A stretch of DNA of 64,000 bases from Bacteroidales bacterium. GTDB taxonomy: Bacteria > Bacteroidota > Bacteroidia > Bacteroidales > CAIWKO01. The translations under genes and the position numbers were made by a program. Every line of letters starts with the position of its first letter. The stretch's first letter is position 1. The stretch is from assembly GCA_023228145.1 (NCBI GenBank), contig JALOBU010000014.1, positions 17,905-81,904 on the forward strand, read 5' to 3'. The notes beneath the pieces were generated by a model that was not told the origin of the DNA, did no database searches, and saw nothing but the letters and a program-made list of their open reading frames with translations. This document shows positions 27,384 to 35,743 of this stretch, one piece after another.

Positions 27384-29735
27384 TTATTTCAACTTTTTTA
27401 TTCTTTTCAGATATTCCTTGGTAAAAAAGCTGTACCATTTGTCGTTGTTGGTATATTCGGCAACAGTAAGTTTGGGATTTAAGGTATTTCCGGCTTTAAA
27501 ATCCCTGATGGCATAAGCATTTCCCAACGCCACTTGCTGAAATTTTGTTGCTGATTTTACAGTATTACGTTGCTTCAGCATTTTAAGCAAAAACAAGGCA
27601 TTTTCAATTTCTCCCTTATCCGTCAGCCATGTGAGCCCATAAGAAACAAAAGCAGATTCATAATTGGAAATGTACAGATGCAGCGGCAAATGAGAGATAC
27701 CATAATCACTGATTTCATTTTCATTAAAATAAGCCGTTAGCTTATTGTATGTTTCAATGGCTTTCAGATAATTATTGTTTTTAACAAACTCATGACATTG
27801 ATTATACTGTATTTGATAATTTGCAGGTTTTTCCGCATTAGCTAAGCCTTTTTTGGCAAGCATATCGCTGATGCCGCAATCAAGGTTGTTTTCAATGACT
27901 TTAAGGGCTTCAGAATATAATGATAGTGCTGTAATGTAATTGTTGGCGTTTTCATCTTTTATTGCCGAAGCAATTTTGGTGTCGTATTCTTTTTGGGCAT
28001 TCGCACATTCCTGGCTGAATATGGCTTTTTTAAGGTTTTCTATCCGCAGGGATAGTGTTTCATCGTTCTGCAACTCATAATTTTTTTGCTCATCAATCAC
28101 TTGTTTTAATATATTTCTGGCTTTTTTGAGGTTATTGTCAGTCACATCTTTTTCTGCTATGTCAAGGTCGAGCAACATCACTTCCTTCTTTGAATTTTTA
28201 AGCAGTTCGGGAAGCAGGCGGTCTTTTTTTACAGGGTATTCATCTTCAATAGATTTTGCGTATAAAAACTCTTTAAAAGCTTCCCGAAAGTTTTTGGCTA
28301 TCATTTTTTCTTTTCCCCTTCGCATTGCAAGGTAATATTGTTCAATGCGTACTTTTTGCATCAGCTCCAGTGCATCCTGATTCTCTGTAATATAAGTTGA
28401 ATATTTTTGCTTGTAATTTAAAGCCTTTGATGTTTCGGATTCCGCTTCGTCATAATTTTTTTTATTAAAAAGATTTTCGGCTGTTGTGATATAGGACGCA
28501 TAAATCCCTTTATGGCAGTCCCTTTTGATTAGCTCAATGGTATCATTACAGGTGACGGATGAAATGCTGTTGCAGAATGTTTCTGCTTTACCCACAGCAG
28601 TGAGTGCCTCGGTATATTTGTTGTCCAACAGCAGCCCTGCAGCAATATTCATGTCATACCACTGTATGGCATTCGCCAGATCGTATGCTGCACGGAGTGT
28701 GGCATTGTCAAAATTTTTAAAAGAAAACAATTTCTGAAGTTCTTTTTTGGCGTCTTCCACTTTATTGTTTTCGTATGCAATCAGTGCTATATAAAATTGT
28801 GATGGCCCAAACACAGGATTATAAGCCAACGATTTTTCAAAAGCATTTTTTGCTTCCTGAATCTTTTTATTGTTGTATAAATTTACTCCTTTATTGTAAT
28901 ATGCTTCATGAATTACAGATTTGGTGTAGTCAAGCTGGCTTTGAATCTGCTGATGGTTTTTAGCGATGTCAAAAAGTTTACTACTAAGTTTCAGGGGGTC
29001 GAAAGATTCAATATGAAGTGCTTTCCAAAAAGCTGCGCCGGCGATATTGTCTGTTTTAGCTTTCAGGCTGTTCATCAGTGCTTGCGTTTTTTCAAGATTC
29101 TCAAAATCATTGGAGTTGATGGTAGATAGTTGCTTACTTATATTATCAAGGTCAAGGTCTGCAAGATAATATTCGTCCACAAGCACGGCTTTTGTTCTAA
29201 AACGGTTGCGCGACTCATTGTCATAATAGAACTTGGTGGTGTGCACAAGGAAGTTATATGAGTTTGCAAAAATGGAGTCATTATAAAACAATACCGTTTC
29301 GTTATATGCAGGAGAGAAATTGGTTCTGGGCTGTGTGAACTCGGCGATGGCAGGGCCGTTTTTACGACTCAGCGTGGAAGTAAATTCGTATTTTGAAGGA
29401 AACACTACCTCTGACATGTTAAAACCTTTGTAAAAAATATCGCCGTTAAACAGGATGTTTTGATATTCAACAAATATTTTTACAGTGTTTTTTTCCCGGG
29501 TTATTTTTACATTTTCATCTATAGTAAAAGTTATCTTCGTTTGATGTACGGGTTTGGGGATAAATTTTGCGATAACGTCTATAAACTCGTTGATAACCTG
29601 TTGGCTTTCTTCGTTATTATTGATATATGAAAGCAGGTATGACTTAGTCTGATCCGACTGGAATAATATCTGTGTTTGTGCTCCTGCATTGAAGCAATAA
29701 CAAATGAGCATTAGCAGTAAAATGCGTATTTTCAT
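27384..29735 (-). CDS. secreted TPR-rich protein (783 aa)
   Basis: A signal peptide (to FNAGAQ) and an N-terminal region of about 240 residues without repeats precede a long array of tetratricopeptide-like helices, clearest at NKGVNLYNNKKIQEAKNAFE and LDLDIAEKDVTDNNLKKARN. Two cysteine-containing loops (CNSISSVTC, CANAQKEY) are present. No enzyme motif is seen. Such proteins usually act as periplasmic or outer-membrane scaffolds. Single gene. Confidence 0.7.
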   Translation of the reverse strand: MKIRILLLMLICYCFNAGAQTQILFQSDQTKSYLLSYINNNEESQQVINEFIDVIAKFIPKPVHQTKITFTIDENVKITREKNTVKIFVEYQNILFNGDIFYKGFNMSEVVFPSKYEFTSTLSRKNGPAIAEFTQPRTNFSPAYNETVLFYNDSIFANSYNFLVHTTKFYYDNESRNRFRTKAVLVDEYYLADLDLDNISKQLSTINSNDFENLEKTQALMNSLKAKTDNIAGAAFWKALHIESFDPLKLSSKLFDIAKNHQQIQSQLDYTKSVIHEAYYNKGVNLYNNKKIQEAKNAFEKSLAYNPVFGPSQFYIALIAYENNKVEDAKKELQKLFSFKNFDNATLRAAYDLANAIQWYDMNIAAGLLLDNKYTEALTAVGKAETFCNSISSVTCNDTIELIKRDCHKGIYASYITTAENLFNKKNYDEAESETSKALNYKQKYSTYITENQDALELMQKVRIEQYYLAMRRGKEKMIAKNFREAFKEFLYAKSIEDEYPVKKDRLLPELLKNSKKEVMLLDLDIAEKDVTDNNLKKARNILKQVIDEQKNYELQNDETLSLRIENLKKAIFSQECANAQKEYDTKIASAIKDENANNYITALSLYSEALKVIENNLDCGISDMLAKKGLANAEKPANYQIQYNQCHEFVKNNNYLKAIETYNKLTAYFNENEISDYGISHLPLHLYISNYESAFVSYGLTWLTDKGEIENALFLLKMLKQRNTVKSATKFQQVALGNAYAIRDFKAGNTLNPKLTVAEYTNNDKWYSFFTKEYLKRIKKLK

Positions 29736-30165
29736 ATCAAGGTTTTGTAATGTTTTCTATTGCAAAAATAGCAATTTTAACAGAAGTTGTTTTATATAAG
29801 CATACAGGATTTACACACTTAAGTTACAAACAGAAACAATGTTTATGTTTTACAAAATAATTGTTAAATAGCAGATTAATAAGACTCATTGTTGACATTT
29901 ATCTTTGAAGTCTTGATAAGGTGTAACGAATTAAAAATGAGGCTGCCTTTAAAGTTATTATTGTGATAACTTTTAGGGCAGTTTCAATTTATGTAATTTG
30001 ATGACAGTTATGCCCGAGGAATTTGTCTTTAATAATGTATAATCTGCTAGTTTAGGGAAAAATCTTAAACAGGCCATTATAAAAGAGTTAAAAAAAACTA
30101 ATAACTTTCTTATTTTTAAAGACGGATAATAATTATTTTTGACCTCAATTTATAAATTAAAAAAT
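29736..30165. other. 430-base intergenic region with a strong hairpin upstream of the PurF-type gene
   Basis: Divergent spacer, AT-rich. At 29939-29985, GAGGCTGCC pairs with GGCAGTTTC and an inner AAAGTTAT/ATAACTTT stem extends it. TATTTTTG at 30134-30141 fits the -7 consensus before the PurF-type ATG at 30166. No ORF or tRNA was seen. Confidence 0.5.
29939..29985 (+). other. long hairpin in the leader region of the PurF-type gene
   Basis: Outer arms at 29939-29947 and 29977-29985 pair over nine bases, two of them G-U. The inner stem pairs AAAGTTAT with ATAACTTT. It lies about 180 bases upstream of the start, so it could be a terminator, an RNA-level control or an upstream boundary. No riboswitch core is recognised. 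Confidence 0.4.
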
Positions 30166-31572
30166 ATGAGTGGTTTTTTTGGATGTGTTTCAAAAGAAGA
30201 TTGTGTTAAAGATGTATATTACGGTACTGATTACCACAGTCACCTCGGCACAAAAAGAGCGGGGATGGTTTTTTATTCTAAAGAAAAAGGTTTTCAGCGT
30301 GCCATTCACAGTCTTGAGGATGGTTATTTCAGAAATAAATTTGAAGAAAATCTAAAAAATTTTAAAGGCAATATTGGAATTGGTGTCATCAGTGATACAG
30401 AGTCGCAACCAATAATAGTTTCTTCACATCTGGGATGGTTTGCAGTTGCTACGGTAGCCAAAATTGCGAATATCGATGAGCTGCAGGCGCGTTTTATGAA
30501 GCAGCACCGTTTGTTCACTGAAATAAGCCAGGGAGCTATAAATTCAACTGAACTTGTGGCTATGCTGATAGCTGATAAAGATGATTTTGTGTCAGGGATA
30601 GAACATGTGTATGAAACTGTTAAAGGATCCTGTTCCATGCTGATAATCACTTCGGATGGTATTTATGCGGCAAGGGACAAACTTGGCCGAACACCTATAG
30701 TAATTGGAAAAACGGACAACGCTTTTGCTGCCAGTTTTGAGACCATTGCTTTCCCGAACCTAGGTTTTGAAATAGATAAATATCTGGGTCCGGGCGAAAT
30801 TGTTAAGATAACTGCCGAAGGTTGTGAACAACTCCGTAAACCTAATGATAAAATGCAAGTATGCTCTTTTTTATGGGTCTATTATGGCTATCCTCCCTCG
30901 TATTACGAAGGCATCAATGTTGATGAGTGCCGTTATAATTGTGGGAAAGCGCTGGGAAAAGATGATACTGTGGAAGCCGACTTTGTTGCAGGAATACCCG
31001 ATTCTGGAATCGGCCATGCTTATGGTTACAGCAATCAAAGACAACTACCCTTAAAGAGGCCGTACATCAAATATACACCCACATGGCCGCGTAGTTTTAT
31101 GCCACAAAATCAAGTTACAAGAGACCTTGTAGCAAAAATGAAACTTATTGCAAATAATTCTATAATTAAAGGGAAAGGAGGAGTATTTCTGGATGATTCA
31201 ATTGTAAGGGGTACCCAACTAAAAGATAATGTACGTGCTTTATGTATAGCAGGAATTAGTGAAGTGCACATGCGCATCGCTTGCCCGCCGCTGACATACC
31301 CCTGCCTGTTTTTGAATTTCAGCCGTTCCCGTTCCAACCTTGACCTGGCAACACATACTGCCGTAAAACAATTGCTCGGGAAAGAAAACACGGATATGAC
31401 AGCATTTTCGAATTGCACTACCGAAGATTATAAAGCAATGGTGGAGCAAATAAAGCGGAATATGGGATTCACATCACTTGCATTCCAGAAACTCAATGCT
31501 CTTGTTGATGCCATTGGCCTTCCAAAAGAGAAACTTTGTACTCATTGCTGGGACGGCAGCAGTTACTTTTAA
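30166..31572 (+). CDS. PurF-type amidophosphoribosyltransferase (468 aa), atypical nucleophile
   Basis: The family makes phosphoribosylamine from PRPP and glutamine at the start of purine synthesis. The N-terminal Ntn-type glutaminase domain and C-terminal phosphoribosyltransferase domain are both present; the PRPP loop reads VFLDDSIVRGT at residues 340-350. The frame opens at a TTG (30139), but ATG at 30166 gives the usual short N-terminus MSGFFGC. In classical PurF this is MCGIxGI with Cys2 as nucleophile; here residue 2 is Ser and a Cys stands at 7. It is either a variant PurF or a paralogue with changed use of nitrogen donor. Confidence 0.85.
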   Translation: MSGFFGCVSKEDCVKDVYYGTDYHSHLGTKRAGMVFYSKEKGFQRAIHSLEDGYFRNKFEENLKNFKGNIGIGVISDTESQPIIVSSHLGWFAVATVAKIANIDELQARFMKQHRLFTEISQGAINSTELVAMLIADKDDFVSGIEHVYETVKGSCSMLIITSDGIYAARDKLGRTPIVIGKTDNAFAASFETIAFPNLGFEIDKYLGPGEIVKITAEGCEQLRKPNDKMQVCSFLWVYYGYPPSYYEGINVDECRYNCGKALGKDDTVEADFVAGIPDSGIGHAYGYSNQRQLPLKRPYIKYTPTWPRSFMPQNQVTRDLVAKMKLIANNSIIKGKGGVFLDDSIVRGTQLKDNVRALCIAGISEVHMRIACPPLTYPCLFLNFSRSRSNLDLATHTAVKQLLGKENTDMTAFSNCTTEDYKAMVEQIKRNMGFTSLAFQKLNALVDAIGLPKEKLCTHCWDGSSYF

Positions 31573-31677
31573 TTTCTTGGGGATTTAATAAACAGTTTAA
31601 CGCACTATTGGACAATTGCAGATAGACACTGAATTATTTGATATAATATAAAACAAATTTTTTCTCAGTAATAAATT

Positions 31678-31713
31678 AGAAGAGGCTGTTTCGGTTTTGA
31701 GATAGCCTCTTCT
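31678..31713. terminator. terminator-like hairpin between convergent genes
   Basis: AGAAGAGGCT at 31678-31687 pairs perfectly with 31704-31713 across a 16-base loop. It lies between the convergent PurF-type and ankyrin genes. Only a modest U-rich tail follows. Confidence 0.5.
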
Positions 31714-31748
31714 CTATCTGATAATGAACAGAGTTTTGTAAGAAACAA

Positions 31749-33227
31749 TTACATACCCTTTGATAATAGAAATCCTGCTATTTCTTTTTGCCCGACTTCC
31801 AAAGCCCATGCAGAAGGGTTATATTGATCTTTGTATTTTATACATTCGTAGGTAAATGCCCCAGATGTAACACTTCCACCCAATGTTTTAACAGTATAGT
31901 CCGGGTTAAATTTCCATAACATTTTTTCGGCTAATAATTTCACAACCTCCATGGAGCCGGCTTCAATTGCCCAATATATTGGTGTTTTCTTTGTAACGGA
32001 AACCAGGCAATTTAAATTCACGTTGTCGGGAATGTTTTGTGGCCTTACTGCAACATAACCCTCAACTCCAATATTTATGTCTGCGCCTTTTTCGATCAGA
32101 TAGGCAGCAATGTCAGGTTTTTTATTTCCTAATGAGAGATTCAAAGGTGTGTAGTTTTCGCCTCCTGTTAAGTTTTGCACATTCATCAATGACATGCCTT
32201 TGGCCTTGGTGTTAATGTCGGCACCTTTTTCCACAATCAATTTCATCAGTTCCAGATTACCTACCTCTGCTGCCTGGCAAATAGGAAATATTTCGGCTAA
32301 AGATTTATCTCCGGAGTGGTACTTAATTGGAATTTTTGGATCTGCTCCGTTTTGTAAAAGGACTTTTGCAATGGAAATTTTCTTGTAATATAATGCCCTT
32401 CCGAGAGCGTTAAACCCGTATGTAGTATTTGCGTCATTTACATCTAATCCTTTTTTTAATATAAGCATTAAAATATCTTCAGCTTTTCCGCAGCGTGTTT
32501 CATCAAGGTTTTTGAACCAATCTGGCAATTTCATTCCATAAGTAGTTTCAAAGGTCTGGTGTTGTGATTTCCAACCATCGATCCTCACTTTCGGTTCTTG
32601 GGCAGAAGATGCGAACGAATAGATTAAGTTGCCGTTTTCGGCATCTTTAACATCTGTTTTTGCGCCTGCATCAAGCAATAATTTCACGCACTCCACGCAA
32701 TTAGAATTTGCAACAGCATATTGCAATGGTGTTTCAGTTTTATCCGGTGTTGCAGGTCCTGCTTGTGCAATGAGGTCTTCGTATGATTTTATCATCAGTT
32801 TATTTGCTTTCTTGCCTTTTGCCTTTTCATCGTCTAACAGTTTCTGGTAAATTTTGACAGCTGCATTACCCGGGATGATAGTCCCTTTATTGACATCTGC
32901 CCCTTTGGCAAGTAATAATTTAATAACGTCAACGGAATAATAGACTACTGCATTGTATAATGCACTGGTATTACCCTGGTTAGGGTCGGCGCCGTTGTCA
33001 AGAAGATAGGTAACAACTTCAGGCCACATAACGGCATATCCCATCGGAACCTGTCCGGCAGCATCCATCTGGTTCACATTGGCGCCCGCACTGATGGCTG
33101 CCTTCACGCCATCCAGATTGCCTTGTTTGCATGCTGTAATCAGGTCTTCCTGAGGGCCTGCCACACTGATTTGTATCATGGCAAAAAACAGCAGAACGCT
33201 CGAGAAAAATTTTACTACTTGTTTCAT
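31749..33227 (-). CDS. secreted ankyrin-repeat protein (492 aa)
   Basis: After a signal peptide (to QISVAG) the protein has ankyrin repeats: LITACKQGNLDGVKAAISAG, GYAVMWPEVVTYLLDNGADP, CVECVKLLLDAGAKTD, ALYYKKISIAKVLLQNGADP and more, to GFLLSKGM at the end. Some long insertions separate repeats (about residues 195-260). It is a protein-binding scaffold expected in the periplasm or outside; partner unknown. Confidence 0.8.
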   Translation of the reverse strand: MKQVVKFFSSVLLFFAMIQISVAGPQEDLITACKQGNLDGVKAAISAGANVNQMDAAGQVPMGYAVMWPEVVTYLLDNGADPNQGNTSALYNAVVYYSVDVIKLLLAKGADVNKGTIIPGNAAVKIYQKLLDDEKAKGKKANKLMIKSYEDLIAQAGPATPDKTETPLQYAVANSNCVECVKLLLDAGAKTDVKDAENGNLIYSFASSAQEPKVRIDGWKSQHQTFETTYGMKLPDWFKNLDETRCGKAEDILMLILKKGLDVNDANTTYGFNALGRALYYKKISIAKVLLQNGADPKIPIKYHSGDKSLAEIFPICQAAEVGNLELMKLIVEKGADINTKAKGMSLMNVQNLTGGENYTPLNLSLGNKKPDIAAYLIEKGADINIGVEGYVAVRPQNIPDNVNLNCLVSVTKKTPIYWAIEAGSMEVVKLLAEKMLWKFNPDYTVKTLGGSVTSGAFTYECIKYKDQYNPSAWALEVGQKEIAGFLLSKGM

Positions 33228-33288
33228 AAAATAAAAAATTTAATGATGTTTACTCTTTTGGCTTTTCAACTTATGCCCCCCGATTCAT

Positions 33289-33302
33289 CCTGCCGGGGCA
33301 GG
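33289..33302. repeat. GC-rich palindrome CCTGCC-GG-GGCAGG
   Basis: A perfect 6-base stem with a two-base centre in otherwise AT-rich DNA between the ankyrin gene and argS. It resembles the GC-rich foldback near 62.8 kb in composition. Role unknown. Confidence 0.4.
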
Positions 33303-33462
33303 TGGTTTTTTGTGGTTTCTGGGTTCCACTTATTTTAATGATATTTAAAATTATTTGACAAAAATAACAGCTAAAAATAATTTATGCAAGTAAAAGATTA
33401 TTTATTTTTATCTATGCAGATATGTTCATTTTTTAGTATGGCTTTTTAAAAAAAATTTTATG

Positions 33463-33470
33463 TAAGTTTG
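33463..33470 (+). promoter_or_regulatory. -7 element of argS
   Basis: TAAGTTTG fits TAnnTTTG, and a run of T lies at 33443-33447 as a possible -33 box. The ATG is at 33485. Confidence 0.35.
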
Positions 33471-33484
33471 CTTAAAAAAAATTG

Positions 33485-35275
33485 ATGCTCGAAAACAAAC
33501 TGATAAATACTACGACTGATGCCATTGAAATTCTTTACAGGCAAAAGATTGATAAATCTACTATTAATGTCCAGAGGACTAACCTTCAGTTTCGTAATCA
33601 GGCCGACTTTACCATCATGGTTTTTCCTTTAGTGCGCTTTTCAAAAAAAACACCAGAACTGACTGCTAACGATTTAGGCGATTACCTGAAAGCACATCTA
33701 GACTTTGTTCAAAATTACAGCGTAGTAAAAGGTTTTTTAAACATAAAAATAAGCGATATATACTGGCAGGTTTTTTTAAAAAATAATTATTGTGATGCTT
33801 CATACGGAATCAATCAACCGGATGCTTCAATGCCCCCGGTACTTGTTGAATTTTCATCGCCCAATACAAATAAACCACTGCACTTGGGACATATACGCAA
33901 CAATCTTTTAGGTGATTCGGTTTCACGAATACTGAAAGCCAACGGGAAGAATGTGGTACAAGTTAACCTGGTTAACGACCGCGGCATTCATATTTGCAAA
34001 TCTATGCTGGCATGGTTGAAATGGGGCAGAGGTGAAACCCCGGAAAGCACAGGGCTGAAAGGTGACAAACTGGTGGGTAAGTATTATGTGGAGTTCGATA
34101 AACATTATAAATCTGAAATTGAGAAGTTAAAAAGTGAAGGCATCACTGAAGAAGATGCTGAAAAAAAAGCACCTCTGATGCTGGAAGCACAGGAAATGTT
34201 AAGAAAATGGGAGCAAAATGATATTGTAGTAAGAGCTGTATGGAAGAAAATGAATTCATGGGTATATGAGGGATTTAAAAAGACTTATAAACAGCTGGGT
34301 ATTGCTTTCGATAAAACCTATTACGAATCGCAAACTTATCTTCTTGGAAAAGAAATTGTGAATAAAGGGCTTGCTGCCGGTGTATTTAAACAAAAAGAAG
34401 ATGGCTCCGTTTGGGTTGATTTAACCAGCGATGGATTGGATGAAAAACTTTTGCTGCGTGCCGATGGCACTTCTGTGTACATGACACAAGATCTGGGCAC
34501 TGCCTGTTTGCGATATGATGATTTTGCTCCTGAAAGAATGATTTATGTGGTAGGAAACGAGCAAAACTATCATTTTGAAGTATTGAAAAAAGTTTTATTA
34601 AAAGCTGGCTACAATTGGGCGGAAAACATAATACATTTTTCATACGGTATGGTAGAACTTCCCGAAGGAAAAATGAAATCACGTGAAGGAACCGTAGTGG
34701 ATGCTGACGATTTGATAGATGAAGTTACTGAAACAGCAAGGCAAATTACTATGCAGCTTGGAAAAATTGAAAATTTTGAAAGTGAAGAAGCTGAAAATCT
34801 CTTTAAAATAATAGGTTTAGGCGGATTGAAATATTTTATTCTGAAAGTGGACCCTGTTAAAAATATACTTTATAACCCCGCTGAATCTGTTGACTTTGAG
34901 GGAAATACAGGGCCTTTTATTCAATATACCTATGCACGAATACAATCTCTGCTGAGAAAAGCTGAAAGAAAATCAGAAACGTTCAAATATTCTGAAATAC
35001 CTATTTTGCTCGAAGAGGAACGTGAACTTATATTATCATGCTACGATTTCAAACGGGTTCTTACTTTAGCTGCTGAAGAGTTAAGCCCTGCGCTAATAGC
35101 AAATTATGTTTACGAGCTCGCAAAGCTGTACAACCAGTTTTATCAATGTATTCCGGTGTTGAAAGAAACAGAAGAAAACAGGAAGAATTTTAGGCTTGCA
35201 TTGTCATTGTTTTCAGGCATTCTTATTAAAAATTCAATGGAATTACTCGGAATAGAAGTACCCCGAAGGATGTAG
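33485..35275 (+). CDS. argS: arginyl-tRNA synthetase ArgS (596 aa)
   Basis: Class I aminoacyl-tRNA synthetase charging tRNA-Arg. An N-terminal Add1 tRNA-binding domain (about 1-110) leads to the HIGH motif HLGHIRNN in NKPLHLGHIRNNLLGDS, the KMSKS-like motif KMKSREGTVV near residue 400, and the C-terminal DALR-type anticodon-binding domain (FIQYTYARIQSLLRKAE onward). Length is normal. ATG at 33485 is preferred over the TTG three bases earlier. Confidence 0.97.
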   Translation: MLENKLINTTTDAIEILYRQKIDKSTINVQRTNLQFRNQADFTIMVFPLVRFSKKTPELTANDLGDYLKAHLDFVQNYSVVKGFLNIKISDIYWQVFLKNNYCDASYGINQPDASMPPVLVEFSSPNTNKPLHLGHIRNNLLGDSVSRILKANGKNVVQVNLVNDRGIHICKSMLAWLKWGRGETPESTGLKGDKLVGKYYVEFDKHYKSEIEKLKSEGITEEDAEKKAPLMLEAQEMLRKWEQNDIVVRAVWKKMNSWVYEGFKKTYKQLGIAFDKTYYESQTYLLGKEIVNKGLAAGVFKQKEDGSVWVDLTSDGLDEKLLLRADGTSVYMTQDLGTACLRYDDFAPERMIYVVGNEQNYHFEVLKKVLLKAGYNWAENIIHFSYGMVELPEGKMKSREGTVVDADDLIDEVTETARQITMQLGKIENFESEEAENLFKIIGLGGLKYFILKVDPVKNILYNPAESVDFEGNTGPFIQYTYARIQSLLRKAERKSETFKYSEIPILLEEERELILSCYDFKRVLTLAAEELSPALIANYVYELAKLYNQFYQCIPVLKETEENRKNFRLALSLFSGILIKNSMELLGIEVPRRM

Positions 35276-35332
35276 GTGGTAATCTTAGTATTAATAAACT
35301 TATCAATTAATTATATTAAACAAAAACCATAA

Positions 35333-35740
35333 ATGAAGACAATTAATATTTTGATTATCATGGTATTATTAGTTTCAAATTCTTGCAAAACGACATATCC
35401 CCAACATTCTTTTACGATAGGCAAGGGAGGGGGCATTACGGGGAAATATGATGTTTTTCTAGTAAAAAAAAATGGAGAAATCTTAAGGTATAATAAAGAA
35501 TATCCAAAAGATTTCATTAAAAAGATGAATAAAAAAGTAACAGCAGAAATATTTAATGAATTTAACAACTTAAATATTTCTGAAAAGAATATTTCACATC
35601 CCGGGAATATGACCTCTTTTATCCGATATGAAAGCGATGGAAAAACTTATGAAATAAAATGGGGAGGCCCCGGTTATGAACCTCCCCAAGATGTTATAAG
35701 TTTTTTTAATAAAGTTTGGGATATAATTAAGTTGAAATAA
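35333..35740 (+). CDS. small hypothetical lipoprotein (135 aa)
   Basis: A lipoprotein signal with the cysteine in VSNSC near residue 18 leads to a small mixed domain with no known motif (KGGGITGKYDVFLVKKNGEI, then GGPGYEPP). It is convergent with the M4 peptidase gene; the stops are four bases apart. Function unknown. Confidence 0.65.
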   Translation: MKTINILIIMVLLVSNSCKTTYPQHSFTIGKGGGITGKYDVFLVKKNGEILRYNKEYPKDFIKKMNKKVTAEIFNEFNNLNISEKNISHPGNMTSFIRYESDGKTYEIKWGGPGYEPPQDVISFFNKVWDIIKLK

Positions 35741-35743
35741 ACT

